Positions 8,690 through 18,838 of a stretch of DNA of 64,000 bases are shown here, piece after piece. Each line of letters begins with the position of its first letter. Position 1 is the stretch's first letter. Origin of the DNA: Aliiroseovarius salicola. GTDB lineage: Bacteria > Pseudomonadota > Alphaproteobacteria > Rhodobacterales > Rhodobacteraceae. The notes beneath the pieces were generated by a model, which did not search any database, was not told the DNA's origin, and was given only the letters and a program-made list of their open reading frames with translations. Made by a program: the position numbers and the translations under genes. The stretch is taken from the NCBI RefSeq assembly GCF_027891095.1, contig NZ_JAQIIO010000006.1:181974-245973 (forward strand), written 5' to 3'.

Positions 8690-9322
8690 ATGGCTGATGC
8701 ACAAGAGATGGAACATCCGCAGCTTTACCTTCTTACCCCTCCGGAATTTGAGCTGTCGACATTCCCGACCGAGCTGGCGCGCGTGCTGGACTCCGCAGAG
8801 GTCGCCTGCCTGCGGCTGACCTTGGCCACTACGGACGAAGACCGGATCATGCGCGCCGCCGACGCCTGCCGGGAAGTGGCCCATGCCCGTGACGTACCGA
8901 TTGTAATCGCAGAACATGCGCTGATGGTGGAACGTCTGGGATTGGATGGGGTACATCTTGGCGACGGCGCCCGCCGCATGCGTAAAACCCGCACCGAACT
9001 TGGTCAGGACGCCATCATTGGCGCTTTCTGTTCAGACAGCCGCCATGAGGGCATGAATGCGGGTGAAAACGGTGCCGATTACATCAGCTTTGGTCCGGTC
9101 GGAAATTCAGTTCTGGGGGATGGATCGCGCGCTGAACACGATCTGTTCGCCTGGTGGAGCGAGATGATCGAAGTTCCTGTTGTGGCGGAAGGCGCGCTGG
9201 ATGAGGAAATAATTCGTCAGCTCTCACCTGTCACCGATTTCTTTGCGATCGGTGAGGAAATCTGGCGCAGTGACGACCCTGTTTCAGCGCTGTCTAATCT
9301 GACAGAAGCGATGAAAGTCTAA
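8690..9322 (+). CDS. Thiamine phosphate synthase-like (ThiE/TenI superfamily) protein
   Basis: A 210-residue TIM-barrel protein of the ThiE/TenI group. Recognisable blocks are LGLDGVHLGDGAR (about residues 83-95) and GADYISFGPV near 127. The usual early QxRxK substrate-binding motif of true thiamine phosphate synthase appears here as CLRLTLA, and the acidic residues around the metal site are poorly conserved. Activity as ThiE is therefore doubtful, and a TenI-like or unknown role is as likely. The ATG at 8690 follows GGAAAGGA. A hairpin terminator lies 15 bp after the stop. Confidence 0.75.
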   Translation: MADAQEMEHPQLYLLTPPEFELSTFPTELARVLDSAEVACLRLTLATTDEDRIMRAADACREVAHARDVPIVIAEHALMVERLGLDGVHLGDGARRMRKTRTELGQDAIIGAFCSDSRHEGMNAGENGADYISFGPVGNSVLGDGSRAEHDLFAWWSEMIEVPVVAEGALDEEIIRQLSPVTDFFAIGEEIWRSDDPVSALSNLTEAMKV

Positions 9323-9336
9323 AACTGTACATCAAG

Positions 9337-9371
9337 AAAGAGGGGCGCGCGGATGATCCACACGCCCCTTT
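9337..9371. terminator. Bidirectional terminator between thiE-like and entericidin-like genes
   Basis: AAAGAGGGGCG and CGCCCCTTT arms flank the centre of an inverted repeat, with T-rich tracts on both outer sides. It sits between two converging genes and could serve both. Confidence 0.7.
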
Positions 9372-9432
9372 GAAATTGTATCATTCGCACACCGGGCGCT
9401 TTGCCGCCTTTGGTGAGTGGATTACCAAACCA

Positions 9433-9558
9433 TCAGAACATGTTCTGAACTGCTTCCGCGCCCGTGTGCACATCGCGTGACGCGCCTTTTACCGTTTCGC
9501 ATCCTGCCAGAGCAACCATCGCGAGGATGCAGGAAACCAGTGCAAATCTTTGTGTCAT
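9433..9558 (-). CDS. Entericidin A/B-type small lipoprotein
   Basis: A 41-codon gene on the minus strand. The product begins MTQRFALVSC, continues through a hydrophobic segment to a lipobox LAGC (Cys20), and ends in a short Lys/Asp/Glu-containing helix with EAVQNMF at the C-terminus. This is the layout of entericidin-family lipoproteins: signal peptidase II cleavage before Cys20, leaving a mature peptide of 22 residues. Entericidins are linked to stationary-phase lysis and toxin-antidote pairs; only one member is seen here. Coding status rests on the intact lipobox and family resemblance. Confidence 0.75.
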   Translation of the reverse strand: MTQRFALVSCILAMVALAGCETVKGASRDVHTGAEAVQNMF

Positions 9559-9668
9559 CTATTCAAACCCCGTCTGTGAGTGAGATTGAGTGTTTCGGTT
9601 TGCACCGGTTTTAGCGCAATTATCTCCGACGTAAAATAATTTAGCTCATCACGTCTACACACTCTTGG

Positions 9669-10547
9669 TTAAAACTGGTGGACGGTGCCCAATTCCTCAT
9701 CGGTTCCATCTGTTTGCTTTTCGATATCAAGCTCTCCCAAGCCGGCGCGTATCTCGGTTTCGCAATGCGCGGCCAACGCCTTTCGACTGGCGAAATCGGT
9801 GACCTTGACCGGGTCATGGTACACAACTTCGACCCGCCCCTGTCGCCTGGCCGCCAGAGTTTGTAAAAGATGCGGGGCAAATTCCATATCCCCCCACCAG
9901 CCATAAAACCGCGGATCTTCCCCTTCTGGGGCGAAATAGCGCACGGTCACTGGCTGGACCCACATGAATTCACGCAATTCAGGCGCAAAGAACGCCGCAA
10001 AAAGAGTTGATTTAAATGGCAGAACCCTGCGTGCGTCCGACGAAGTTCCTTCCGGGAAAAACAAAAGCTTGTGCCCAAGCGACAGCCGCTCTCGAAAAAT
10101 CTCGATCTGACTGGCGGCTTCTTTTCGATCACGCTTAATGAAAACGGTGCCCGTCGCCTTTGCAAGCCAACCAATTCCCGGCCAATTCGCAACCTCTGCC
10201 TTAGACACGAAATACACCCGCTTTTTGGCATTCAGGGAAAAAATATCAAGCCAGCTTCCGTGATTGGCCACCACCGCCCCTTTTTCACGCATTTGTTGCC
10301 CGCGGGCTTTAAAAGGAATGCCAAGGATCGCAAACGCGGATCGGCAGACAAATTGGGTGAGATATGGCGTAACGGGTCTGTCATGACCGCAAATGGGGCG
10401 TTCGATCAGACGGACTAGGATCAGGATCAAGAGCCCGCCAAAAACCAATACCGCCAGCGGAACGCCGCGCATAATCGCCCGCAACGTCCCTTTTATACCG
10501 GGGCGAAACACGTGAGGTTCTTTTTCACCATGCCATAATGCGGTCAT
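9669..10547 (-). CDS. olsA: Lyso-ornithine lipid O-acyltransferase (PlsC family)
   Basis: Membrane-bound acyltransferase that adds the second acyl chain. The 292-residue product has a hydrophobic N-terminal segment near 30-47, the HX4D catalytic motif (H96 to D101 in NHGSWLD) and FPEGT at 164-168. By itself it could be a general 1-acylglycerol-3-phosphate acyltransferase. Its ATGA overlap with olsB upstream is the arrangement known for ornithine-lipid synthesis, in which OlsB makes lyso-ornithine lipid and OlsA completes it. Ornithine lipids are common outer-membrane lipids in this group. Confidence 0.87.
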   Translation of the reverse strand: MTALWHGEKEPHVFRPGIKGTLRAIMRGVPLAVLVFGGLLILILVRLIERPICGHDRPVTPYLTQFVCRSAFAILGIPFKARGQQMREKGAVVANHGSWLDIFSLNAKKRVYFVSKAEVANWPGIGWLAKATGTVFIKRDRKEAASQIEIFRERLSLGHKLLFFPEGTSSDARRVLPFKSTLFAAFFAPELREFMWVQPVTVRYFAPEGEDPRFYGWWGDMEFAPHLLQTLAARRQGRVEVVYHDPVKVTDFASRKALAAHCETEIRAGLGELDIEKQTDGTDEELGTVHQF

Positions 10548-11335
10548 GCTTTTGGACCCGTTTTTTCAGACGTGTAGATTGCTTTGTGTTTTGCGCTCAT
10601 TTGCTTTGTATCCATGATCAAACAAATATCGGTTGTGTTAAAGGCGTGATCCACAAATGCGCCGTCACCGACATAACCACCAAGTCGCAGATAGGCTTTG
10701 ATCAACGCAGGGACCGCGGCCATCGCTTCAGGACGGTTAATCTTGTTTTCGTCAATCAGGTCCATGGGTTGATAGACTTCAGGCTGAGCGCGCACCCGCA
10801 ACGCAGAGGGCGCGAGATGTCGATGGTACAACAAAGAAAGCGGTGCTTTTAGTTCATCGATATCCGTACCGTGGAATGAGGCCACTCCAAACAGAATTTC
10901 CACTTCATGTTCAACGACATATTGCGCAAGCCCGGTCCACAAATGCAACATTGCCGCGCCCCCTCGATAATCCGGGTGCAGGCAGGATCGTCCTAATTCC
11001 AACAACTTACGACCAGAAGATTTTAACGCGGCGAGGTCGTATTCATCTTCGGAATAGAACCGCCCGGGACCACCATGTTCCAAGGCCATCTGGTCGTCTC
11101 GTATCAGGCGATAAACACCGACCGCCTGTTCTCTTCCACGCGCTCGATCAAAAAGGATCAGGTGATCATAAAACGGGTCATACTCATCGCACTCCAGACC
11201 TTTTTCATGATCTACCAGCGGCCCGTCGCTGCCCAGTTCGCGCACAAACACCTCATACCGCAAAGCCTGTGCCGCACGAAGGTCATCGTCGTTTTGCGCC
11301 AGGCGCAGTTCAAAATCGGGCACTGCTGCGGTCAT
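10544..11335 (-). CDS. olsB: L-ornithine N-alpha-acyltransferase (OlsB, GNAT-like)
   Basis: First enzyme of ornithine-lipid synthesis, transferring a 3-hydroxyacyl chain from acyl-ACP to the alpha-amino group of ornithine. The 263-residue product has the OlsB/hemolysin-like acyltransferase pattern: RYEVFVRELG near residue 30, DEYDPFYDHLI near 52, LELGRSCLHPDYRGG in the middle and FGVASFHGTD further on. It is the first gene of the olsB-olsA pair and overlaps olsA by four bases. Confidence 0.88.
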   Translation of the reverse strand: MTAAVPDFELRLAQNDDDLRAAQALRYEVFVRELGSDGPLVDHEKGLECDEYDPFYDHLILFDRARGREQAVGVYRLIRDDQMALEHGGPGRFYSEDEYDLAALKSSGRKLLELGRSCLHPDYRGGAAMLHLWTGLAQYVVEHEVEILFGVASFHGTDIDELKAPLSLLYHRHLAPSALRVRAQPEVYQPMDLIDENKINRPEAMAAVPALIKAYLRLGGYVGDGAFVDHAFNTTDICLIMDTKQMSAKHKAIYTSEKTGPKA

Positions 11336-11436
11336 GTTTTAAACCTCTTTTGGGTTTGTTTGGGATTTAGATGCTGCCTTAGGGTGATGCAAGCCATCAT
11401 TACACTCGCTAAGGTTGCATTACGCTTTCCGATTGT

Positions 11437-11625
11437 CTAGGCTTCTGCATCATCAATATCGAAAACCGGAATAAGCTCAATTACTTGCGTATCAATCACT
11501 CTTTTACCTGCGTGCTCGAAATTGGCAGTGACCTTGCCACCAATATTCGATTGCACCTGTCCCAGCCCCCAATCCGGCTGTGAAGGATGGCGCACAAACA
11601 TACCCGGTTCCAGAAGAGATATCAT
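11437..11625 (-). CDS. DUF3553 small protein
   Basis: A 62-residue protein with the DUF3553 pattern: LLEPGMFVRHPSQPDWGLGQVQS followed by a beta-rich stretch with GGKVTANFEHAGKRVID. Single-domain versions resemble the small beta-barrel of UvrD/CarD-like or Tudor-like folds. The ATG at 11625 has an AGGA site; a GTG/ATG five codons upstream is less likely. It is transcribed divergently from chpT with only 29 bp between the starts, so both promoters must overlap or lie within the neighbouring gene. Function unknown. Confidence 0.82.
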   Translation of the reverse strand: MISLLEPGMFVRHPSQPDWGLGQVQSNIGGKVTANFEHAGKRVIDTQVIELIPVFDIDDAEA

Positions 11626-11654
11626 GATATTCCTTTCCACGCAGGAGCGTCCAA

Positions 11655-12251
11655 ATGACCACTGACACCCGAGACCTGACCGCCTTGATCGGTTCGCGCA
11701 TCTGCCATGACCTTATCAGCCCTTTAGGGGCGATCGGCAATGGGATTGAACTTCTCGAATTGTCCGGCTTGGGAGATATTCCCGAAATGGCGCTAATTTC
11801 TGAAAGCGTTCAAAATGCTAACGCTCGAATTCGCTTTTTCCGCATTGCATTTGGGACAGCTAAATCTAATCAGAGCATTTCTGAACGGGACGTGCATTCT
11901 GCCCTTACTGACAGCTCTGATCGTAAAATCGACATCAAATGGCAACCTTCCGGTGACCAGCCCCGTGCGCAGGTCAAACTGGCGTTTCTCGTCATTCAAT
12001 GTATGGAAACCGCAATGCCATGGGGCGGTCAGATCGTCGTAAATGAACAGGACGGCCATTGGAGCATCTGGGCGGAGGCAGAGCGATTGAACGCGGATCC
12101 TGCTTTGTGGGACCTTCTGACGTCCCCAAATTCAGATACGGAGGTTTCGCCAGCGCAGGTTCATTACGCCTTAGTGGCTCCAGAGCTTACCGCTCAAGGG
12201 TGTAGAGCCGAAGTTGTAGTGTTAAATCAAAGAATTAACGTCATGTATTGA
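11655..12251 (+). CDS. chpT: Histidine phosphotransferase ChpT
   Basis: Relays phosphate from the hybrid kinase CckA to CtrA and CpdR in alphaproteobacteria. The 198-residue product begins with a dimerisation helix carrying the phospho-accepting His18 in SRICHDLISPLGAIGNG, the family hallmark. A degenerate kinase-like C-terminal domain follows. In Roseobacters this pathway controls motility, gene-transfer agents and cell differentiation rather than viability. A shared terminator separates it from convergent proA. Confidence 0.92.
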   Translation: MTTDTRDLTALIGSRICHDLISPLGAIGNGIELLELSGLGDIPEMALISESVQNANARIRFFRIAFGTAKSNQSISERDVHSALTDSSDRKIDIKWQPSGDQPRAQVKLAFLVIQCMETAMPWGGQIVVNEQDGHWSIWAEAERLNADPALWDLLTSPNSDTEVSPAQVHYALVAPELTAQGCRAEVVVLNQRINVMY

Positions 12252-12291
12252 AAATTCATTACCGGCTAGGCACTCATGTGGGCCAAAAAAC

Positions 12292-12319
12292 AAAGAGGCG
12301 CTGTTCAGAGCGCCTCTTT
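12292..12319. terminator. Bidirectional terminator between chpT and proA
   Basis: AAAGAGGCGCT (12292-12302) and AGAGCGCCTCTTT (ending 12319) form a long stem with A-rich sequence before and T-rich sequence after. This placement allows termination of both converging genes. Confidence 0.9.
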
Positions 12320-12339
12320 CATTTTGTGTCGTCAGAGAT

Positions 12340-13587
12340 TCAGGCCCGCGTGGTGCCATCCCCTTCCACCAGATACTTGAAACTGGTCAACTGCATGGCA
12401 CCTACCGGGCCGCGGGCATGCATCTTGCCGGTGGCAATGCCAATCTCCGCGCCCATGCCAAATTCCGCTCCATCGGCAAACTGCGTCGAGGCGTTGCGCA
12501 TCAGGATGGCACTATCGAGACGGGTGAAAAACCTCGCGGCAGTGTCATCATTCTCGGTCATGATGGCATCTGTATGTGATGATGAGTAGCGATTGATATG
12601 CTCAATTGCACCATCGACATCTGCAACCAGTTTCGCGGCGATGATGCTGTCCAGATATTCCTTGCCCCAGTCGTCATCCGTGGCTGAAACACTACCCTCT
12701 AGCCCCTCACCTGCTCGTACCTCAACCCCAGCCGCAATCAGGTCATCGATAATCTTCTGACCAAGCTCTTTTGCCCCTTCATGGATCAATAGACATTCAG
12801 CGGCACCACAGATCCCGGTCCGGCGGGTTTTGGCATTCATCACCACCCGCGCGGTTTTCTCAGCGTCCGCGTCCTTGTCGATATAGATATGTACGATGCC
12901 TTCCAGATGGGCAAAAACCGGCACACGTGCTTCGCGCTGCACCAACCCAACCAACCCCTTGCCGCCACGAGGAACAATCACATCAACATGGTCCGTCATG
13001 GTCAGCATTTCGCTGACAGCCGCTCGGTCCCGTGTAGGAATACGTTGAATGGCGTCTTCGGGTAGGCCCGCCGCACGCAAACCATCTTGCAGGCAGGAAT
13101 GGATCACCCCCGTTGAGTGGAAACTTTCCGAGCCACCACGCAAAATAACGGCGTTACCGGCTTTCAGGCACAGAGCGCCCGCATCTGCGGTCACATTGGG
13201 GCGGCTTTCATAGATCACTCCGATCACGCCAAGCGGGGTTCGTACGCGTTTGATATGAAGGCCCGAAGGACGGTCCCACTCTTCGGTCACTTGCCCCACC
13301 GGATCTTCTTGTACCGCAACCGCACGCAATCCGTCACACATCCCCTTGACGCGGTCTTCATCCAGCATCAGGCGATCCATCATCGCGGGGCTGAGACCTT
13401 TGTCACGACCAAATTCCATATCTTTTTCATTGGCTGCGATGATCTCGTTCCTACGCGCCCAGCAAGCATCAGCCGCCGCCAACAAAGCCTTCTCTTTCGC
13501 ATCTGATGGAGCGAAACCCAGCTTTTTGGATGCAGCGCGTGCACGCTCTCCGATCTGGGTCATCATCTGTTTGATGTCTTCGCTCAT
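12340..13587 (-). CDS. proA: Glutamate-5-semialdehyde dehydrogenase
   Basis: Second step of proline synthesis, NADPH-dependent reduction of gamma-glutamyl phosphate to glutamate semialdehyde. The 415-residue protein has the aldehyde-dehydrogenase-type fold, with [17 protein letters not shown] near 120 and the catalytic cysteine in [14 protein letters not shown] near residue 260. Length matches the family. It follows proB by 39 bp and is the last gene of the rplU-to-proA block; the terminator shared with chpT closes the block. Confidence 0.96.
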   Translation of the reverse strand: MSEDIKQMMTQIGERARAASKKLGFAPSDAKEKALLAAADACWARRNEIIAANEKDMEFGRDKGLSPAMMDRLMLDEDRVKGMCDGLRAVAVQEDPVGQVTEEWDRPSGLHIKRVRTPLGVIGVIYESRPNVTADAGALCLKAGNAVILRGGSESFHSTGVIHSCLQDGLRAAGLPEDAIQRIPTRDRAAVSEMLTMTDHVDVIVPRGGKGLVGLVQREARVPVFAHLEGIVHIYIDKDADAEKTARVVMNAKTRRTGICGAAECLLIHEGAKELGQKIIDDLIAAGVEVRAGEGLEGSVSATDDDWGKEYLDSIIAAKLVADVDGAIEHINRYSSSHTDAIMTENDDTAARFFTRLDSAILMRNASTQFADGAEFGMGAEIGIATGKMHARGPVGAMQLTSFKYLVEGDGTTRA

Positions 13588-13626
13588 CTTACTCTCCGTG
13601 TGAAGTTTGCTGTTTATAGAATTGAT

Positions 13627-15818
<2,192 letters not shown>

Positions 15819-15870
15819 TCAAGCCTTTGCAAGAAACTGAGCGGGAATTGCTGCGAAAAGCGACGGTAAC

Positions 15871-16374
15871 TTATGGTCGTGGCAGCCGGTAGGTCCGGGT
15901 TGGGAGCTCTTTACCCCGCGCACGACTATACCCTCTGCAAGGGCCTACAAATTCAAAACCGAGTTTCACGAGCACCCGATCCGAGGCTTCATTGTCATCA
16001 AAAACACAAGCCGAGATTTCGTCCCAGTCAAAGGCTTCCCAGCAGTAGACAATCATGGCACGGCCCATTTCCGTGGCATAGCCCTTGCCCCAATGAGCAG
16101 AGCCAAACATGTAGCCCATTTCAGGAGTTTCCCCTGTTGTGGATGTCATCCCCATGGACCCCACCAGTTCGTCGTGATGGAAAACAAGCCCAACAACGCC
16201 CAGCGTTTTGTCAAACGGAACAGCGCGCGTTGCCGTGAACGCGCGGTCAGCAGGCCAAGGCCAGCTAGATGTCATCTTGACCACTTCGAAATTGGAAACA
16301 AGCATGTGCAACGCATCAAGATCCGATGGCTGGGCACAACGCATTGTCAAACGGTCTGTGATGAGCCGTGTCAT
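15871..16374 (-). CDS. GNAT acetyltransferase (RimJ/RimL type), copy 1
   Basis: GCN5-related N-acetyltransferase of 167 residues. The acetyl-CoA region reads GYMFGSAHWGKGYATEMGRAM, and the C-terminal FDDNEASDRVLVKLGFEFVG is typical of the RimJ/RimL subgroup. The natural ATG at 16374 overlaps the stop of the preceding GNAT (ATGA). It is the third of three tandem GNAT genes between rpmA and obgE. The substrate is unknown; protein N-termini or small amines are typical. Confidence 0.86.
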   Translation of the reverse strand: MTRLITDRLTMRCAQPSDLDALHMLVSNFEVVKMTSSWPWPADRAFTATRAVPFDKTLGVVGLVFHHDELVGSMGMTSTTGETPEMGYMFGSAHWGKGYATEMGRAMIVYCWEAFDWDEISACVFDDNEASDRVLVKLGFEFVGPCRGYSRARGKELPTRTYRLPRP

Positions 16375-16877
16375 TTCCGAACCTCCCATGCCTTGCGCGA
16401 AAGCTTGAGAATGATCAACCCGATTTCTCGATCCTGCGACACGCAGAATGCAGGTTCGATCTGGCCGGTCGGGGTAAAACCAAGTTTGGTCAATACACCA
16501 AGTGAAGCCTCATTGCCCTCGAAGTAACCGGAAGACAGTGCTTCGGCGTTGGTATTTGTGAAAAACCAGTTTACCAGTGCGCCAGCCGCCTCAGACATCA
16601 CACCCCGCCCGTGATGGGCACGGGCCAGCCAATACCCAAGACTGTTACCAATGCCGGTCACACCAAGAACTGTATCACCCTCGCAGATCGCCAAGGCCTC
16701 ATAGGCGGGTTTGCCTGTAATAAATTTGAGAAATCCATCAAAATCCGCAGGCCCATACGGAAACGGAACCACGGTGAGCCAGCGCGTGACCTCATAGTCA
16801 TTCAGGCCCGCAACCACCTGGTCACGGTCCTGAACGCCCAAGGGACGCAGGGTGAACCGGGGGGTCGTGATCAGCAT
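16371..16877 (-). CDS. GNAT acetyltransferase (RimJ/RimL type), copy 2
   Basis: A 168-residue GNAT protein with TPRFTLRPLGVQDRDQV at the N-terminus, the acetyl-CoA segment GYWLARAHHGRGVMSEAAGAL, and FEGNEASLGVLTKLGFTPTG near the C-terminus. It lies 12 bp after copy 3 and overlaps copy 1. The three copies share the same layout and probably arose by duplication. Substrate unknown. Confidence 0.86.
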   Translation of the reverse strand: MLITTPRFTLRPLGVQDRDQVVAGLNDYEVTRWLTVVPFPYGPADFDGFLKFITGKPAYEALAICEGDTVLGVTGIGNSLGYWLARAHHGRGVMSEAAGALVNWFFTNTNAEALSSGYFEGNEASLGVLTKLGFTPTGQIEPAFCVSQDREIGLIILKLSRKAWEVRK

Positions 16878-16889
16878 CTTTTGCCCCGT

Positions 16890-17429
16890 TCAGCCCAGTT
16901 TTCGCAGGTAAGTCCAGGTTGGCACATTGGCGCCGCGTGAAATCGAATGGCTTTCCGCATCCCCAATATATTCGAACCCCGCATTTGTCAGCACACGGGC
17001 AGATGCCGGATTGTCCTGAAAGACAGAGGCGAAAATCGTGTCATTGCCCAACGGGTTAGCGTGGATCAATGCGCGAACAGCTTCTGATGCCAGCCCACCA
17101 TTCCAGAACGCGGGCGCAACCCAGTAGGAAAGCTCGGATTGGTTGCGATCGAGCCGGGAGAGCGTGATAACGCCGAGCACTTCGCGTTGCCCTTCGCGAG
17201 CGCCATCCATGACCCACACATCCTGCTTGCGTTCAGCTTCAAGGGCGCGGCTGATAAATCCATCAGTTGCACCAGGTGGCAAAGGGTGTGGAATTGAACG
17301 TGTGCCGTTGGCGACACGCTCATCACCTGCGTAAAGTTCCATTGTTCCCGCATCTGATTTGCGCACGGGGCGTAGCACGAACCGGTCCGCCTCAATCACG
17401 GGTTGGTTTGTTATTGTATCATGCATCAT
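16890..17429 (-). CDS. GNAT acetyltransferase (RimJ/RimL type), copy 3
   Basis: A 179-residue GNAT with ADRFVLRPVRKSDAGTMELY near the start, SYWVAPAFWNGGLASEAVRA in the acetyl-CoA site and FQDNPASARVLTNAGFEYIG near the end. The ATG at 17429 follows a strong GGAGGG site; an upstream ATG in the same frame has no such site. It is separated from rpmA by a terminator, so this GNAT cluster may have its own promoter. Confidence 0.86.
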   Translation of the reverse strand: MMHDTITNQPVIEADRFVLRPVRKSDAGTMELYAGDERVANGTRSIPHPLPPGATDGFISRALEAERKQDVWVMDGAREGQREVLGVITLSRLDRNQSELSYWVAPAFWNGGLASEAVRALIHANPLGNDTIFASVFQDNPASARVLTNAGFEYIGDAESHSISRGANVPTWTYLRKLG

Positions 17430-17604
17430 GGCTTTCCCTCCTCGAAAAGCGCTGATTTTCAATGCGTTCAGGGTCGCCTTATATCAGCGCCCGATCTACT
17501 CTTGCCTGTCGATAATCTGAATGCCCTTCACCCCTCCCGCGAAGAGCATTCGACAAACTGGTTAATAAATCCTCAAGACCTATATGGGGTCGGCACAAAC
17601 AAAC

Positions 17605-17632
17605 AAAAAGGGCCGGCTTCTCAGCCGACCCC
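17605..17632 (-). terminator. Intrinsic terminator after rpmA
   Basis: On the minus strand AGGGGTCGGCTGA and GCCGGCCCTT arms form a G+C-rich stem followed by a T-run (AAAAA at 17605-17609 on the plus strand). It lies about 27 bp after the rpmA stop and separates rplU-rpmA from the GNAT genes. Confidence 0.88.
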
Positions 17633-17659
17633 TGAATTTTAAACCTTGCAGGTTTCGGC

Positions 17660-17929
17660 TTACTCAGCGGCCTCCGCCACCGGGAGAACCGAAATAAAGG
17701 TGCGGCCTTTCAGGCCTTTGTGGAACTGCACCTTGCCTTCGCTGGTTGCGAAGATGGTGTGGTCTTTGCCCATGCCCACATTGGCGCCCGGCCACATCTT
17801 TGTACCGCGCTGACGCACGATGATGTTGCCCGGAATGACGGCTTCGCCACCATATTTCTTTACACCAAGGCGACGACCGGCTGAGTCGCGGCCGTTACGT
17901 GATGAGCCGCCTGCTTTTTTATGTGCCAT
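17660..17929 (-). CDS. rpmA: 50S ribosomal protein L27
   Basis: Component of the peptidyl-transferase region of the large subunit. The 89-residue protein starts [18 protein letters not shown], the canonical L27 N-terminus with no cleavable extension, and continues with VKKYGGE and [10 protein letters not shown]. It lies 21 bp after rplU, the usual order. Confidence 0.98.
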   Translation of the reverse strand: MAHKKAGGSSRNGRDSAGRRLGVKKYGGEAVIPGNIIVRQRGTKMWPGANVGMGKDHTIFATSEGKVQFHKGLKGRTFISVLPVAEAAE

Positions 17930-17950
17930 GCTATCTCTCCTTAGCTCAGA

Positions 17951-18544
17951 TTAGGCCAGTTCTTTGGCCTGCTCAACCCAGTCGGCTTTGACTTTAACAG
18001 CGTCAAAGCTGTCAACGTCCACGGCCGCCAGTTGGGCGAAGGTGGTGATGCCAGCATCAGCCAGCTTTTTGGCAGCGGCAGGGCCGACACCGTTGATTTT
18101 GGTCAGATCGTCAGCAGCAGCTTCGGCTTTTGCTTCAGCTTTCGGAGCAGCTTTCTTGGCGGCCGGTTTGGCAGCAGCCACGGCAACACCTGATACGGAA
18201 CCCGCACCGATAGCAGCTTTCACGCCCGATTTGTCAGCACCGTTTTCCAGCACTTCGGTGATCTTCACCAGCGTCAGTTGCTGACGGTGACCCTTGGTGC
18301 GCTTCGAGCTGTGCTTACGGCGACGCTTCACAAAGTGAATGACCTTTTCGCCTTTGATCTGGTCGATCACTTCTGCCTGTACACCAGCGCCGGATACGAC
18401 GGGGGTGCCAACAGTTGCGCCAACCATGAGAATCTCGTTGAACTGGACGGTTTCGCCAGCTTCAGCAGCCAGTTTTTCAACGCGCAGGATGTCACCAGCC
18501 TGAACCTTGTATTGCTTGCCGCCGGTTTTCAGAACCGCAAACAT
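17951..18544 (-). CDS. rplU: 50S ribosomal protein L21 with C-terminal helix-hairpin-helix extension
   Basis: Residues 1 to about 103 are standard L21 (MFAVLKTGGKQYKVQAGD, then KVIHFVKRRRKHSSKRTKGHRQ). The protein then continues for about 95 residues: an Ala/Lys/Glu-rich linker (about 115-147) and a compact domain with INGVGPAAAKKLADAGITT that looks like a helix-hairpin-helix motif. Total length is 197 against about 103 for most L21. Related extended L21 proteins are known in Rhodobacterales. The ATG at 18544 follows GGAAG. A structured leader precedes the gene. Confidence 0.95.
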   Translation of the reverse strand: MFAVLKTGGKQYKVQAGDILRVEKLAAEAGETVQFNEILMVGATVGTPVVSGAGVQAEVIDQIKGEKVIHFVKRRRKHSSKRTKGHRQQLTLVKITEVLENGADKSGVKAAIGAGSVSGVAVAAAKPAAKKAAPKAEAKAEAAADDLTKINGVGPAAAKKLADAGITTFAQLAAVDVDSFDAVKVKADWVEQAKELA

Positions 18545-18588
18545 ATGTTCTTCCTTCATTTTCCGCGTCCTACGGCCCCGGATACCCG

Positions 18589-18644
18589 GTGTTCGAACGG
18601 CGGGATCAGCCCGCCTTTGCCCCGAACGGCGCGCCCATCTGGGC
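18589..18644 (-). promoter_or_regulatory. Possible ribosomal-protein leader of rplU
   Basis: Three nested or adjacent stems lie 45-100 nt upstream of the rplU start. GGCGGG pairs with CCCGCC (18599-18615), an outer GTTCG/CGAAC pair encloses it (18591-18595 with 18623-18627), and GCCCA/TGGGC forms a third hairpin (18633-18644). Such a structured leader could be an autoregulatory target for L21. It matches no leader family I can name with certainty. Confidence 0.4.
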
Positions 18645-18838
18645 AGAGATTAAACAATCCGGTAAAGAGATCCCCTTACCAGACTGGCGGCTTATCGGGG
18701 GTATTCGGGTATAAGTCAAGAATAATAACGGCAAAACTCCACCATTCTTCCTGCTTGCGCTTGCGAAGCAATGACAGCCGGGATAGCCAATGGGACATCC
18801 AAGTGTGCAATGATACGCGAGCAGCGGAGACTTAACGC

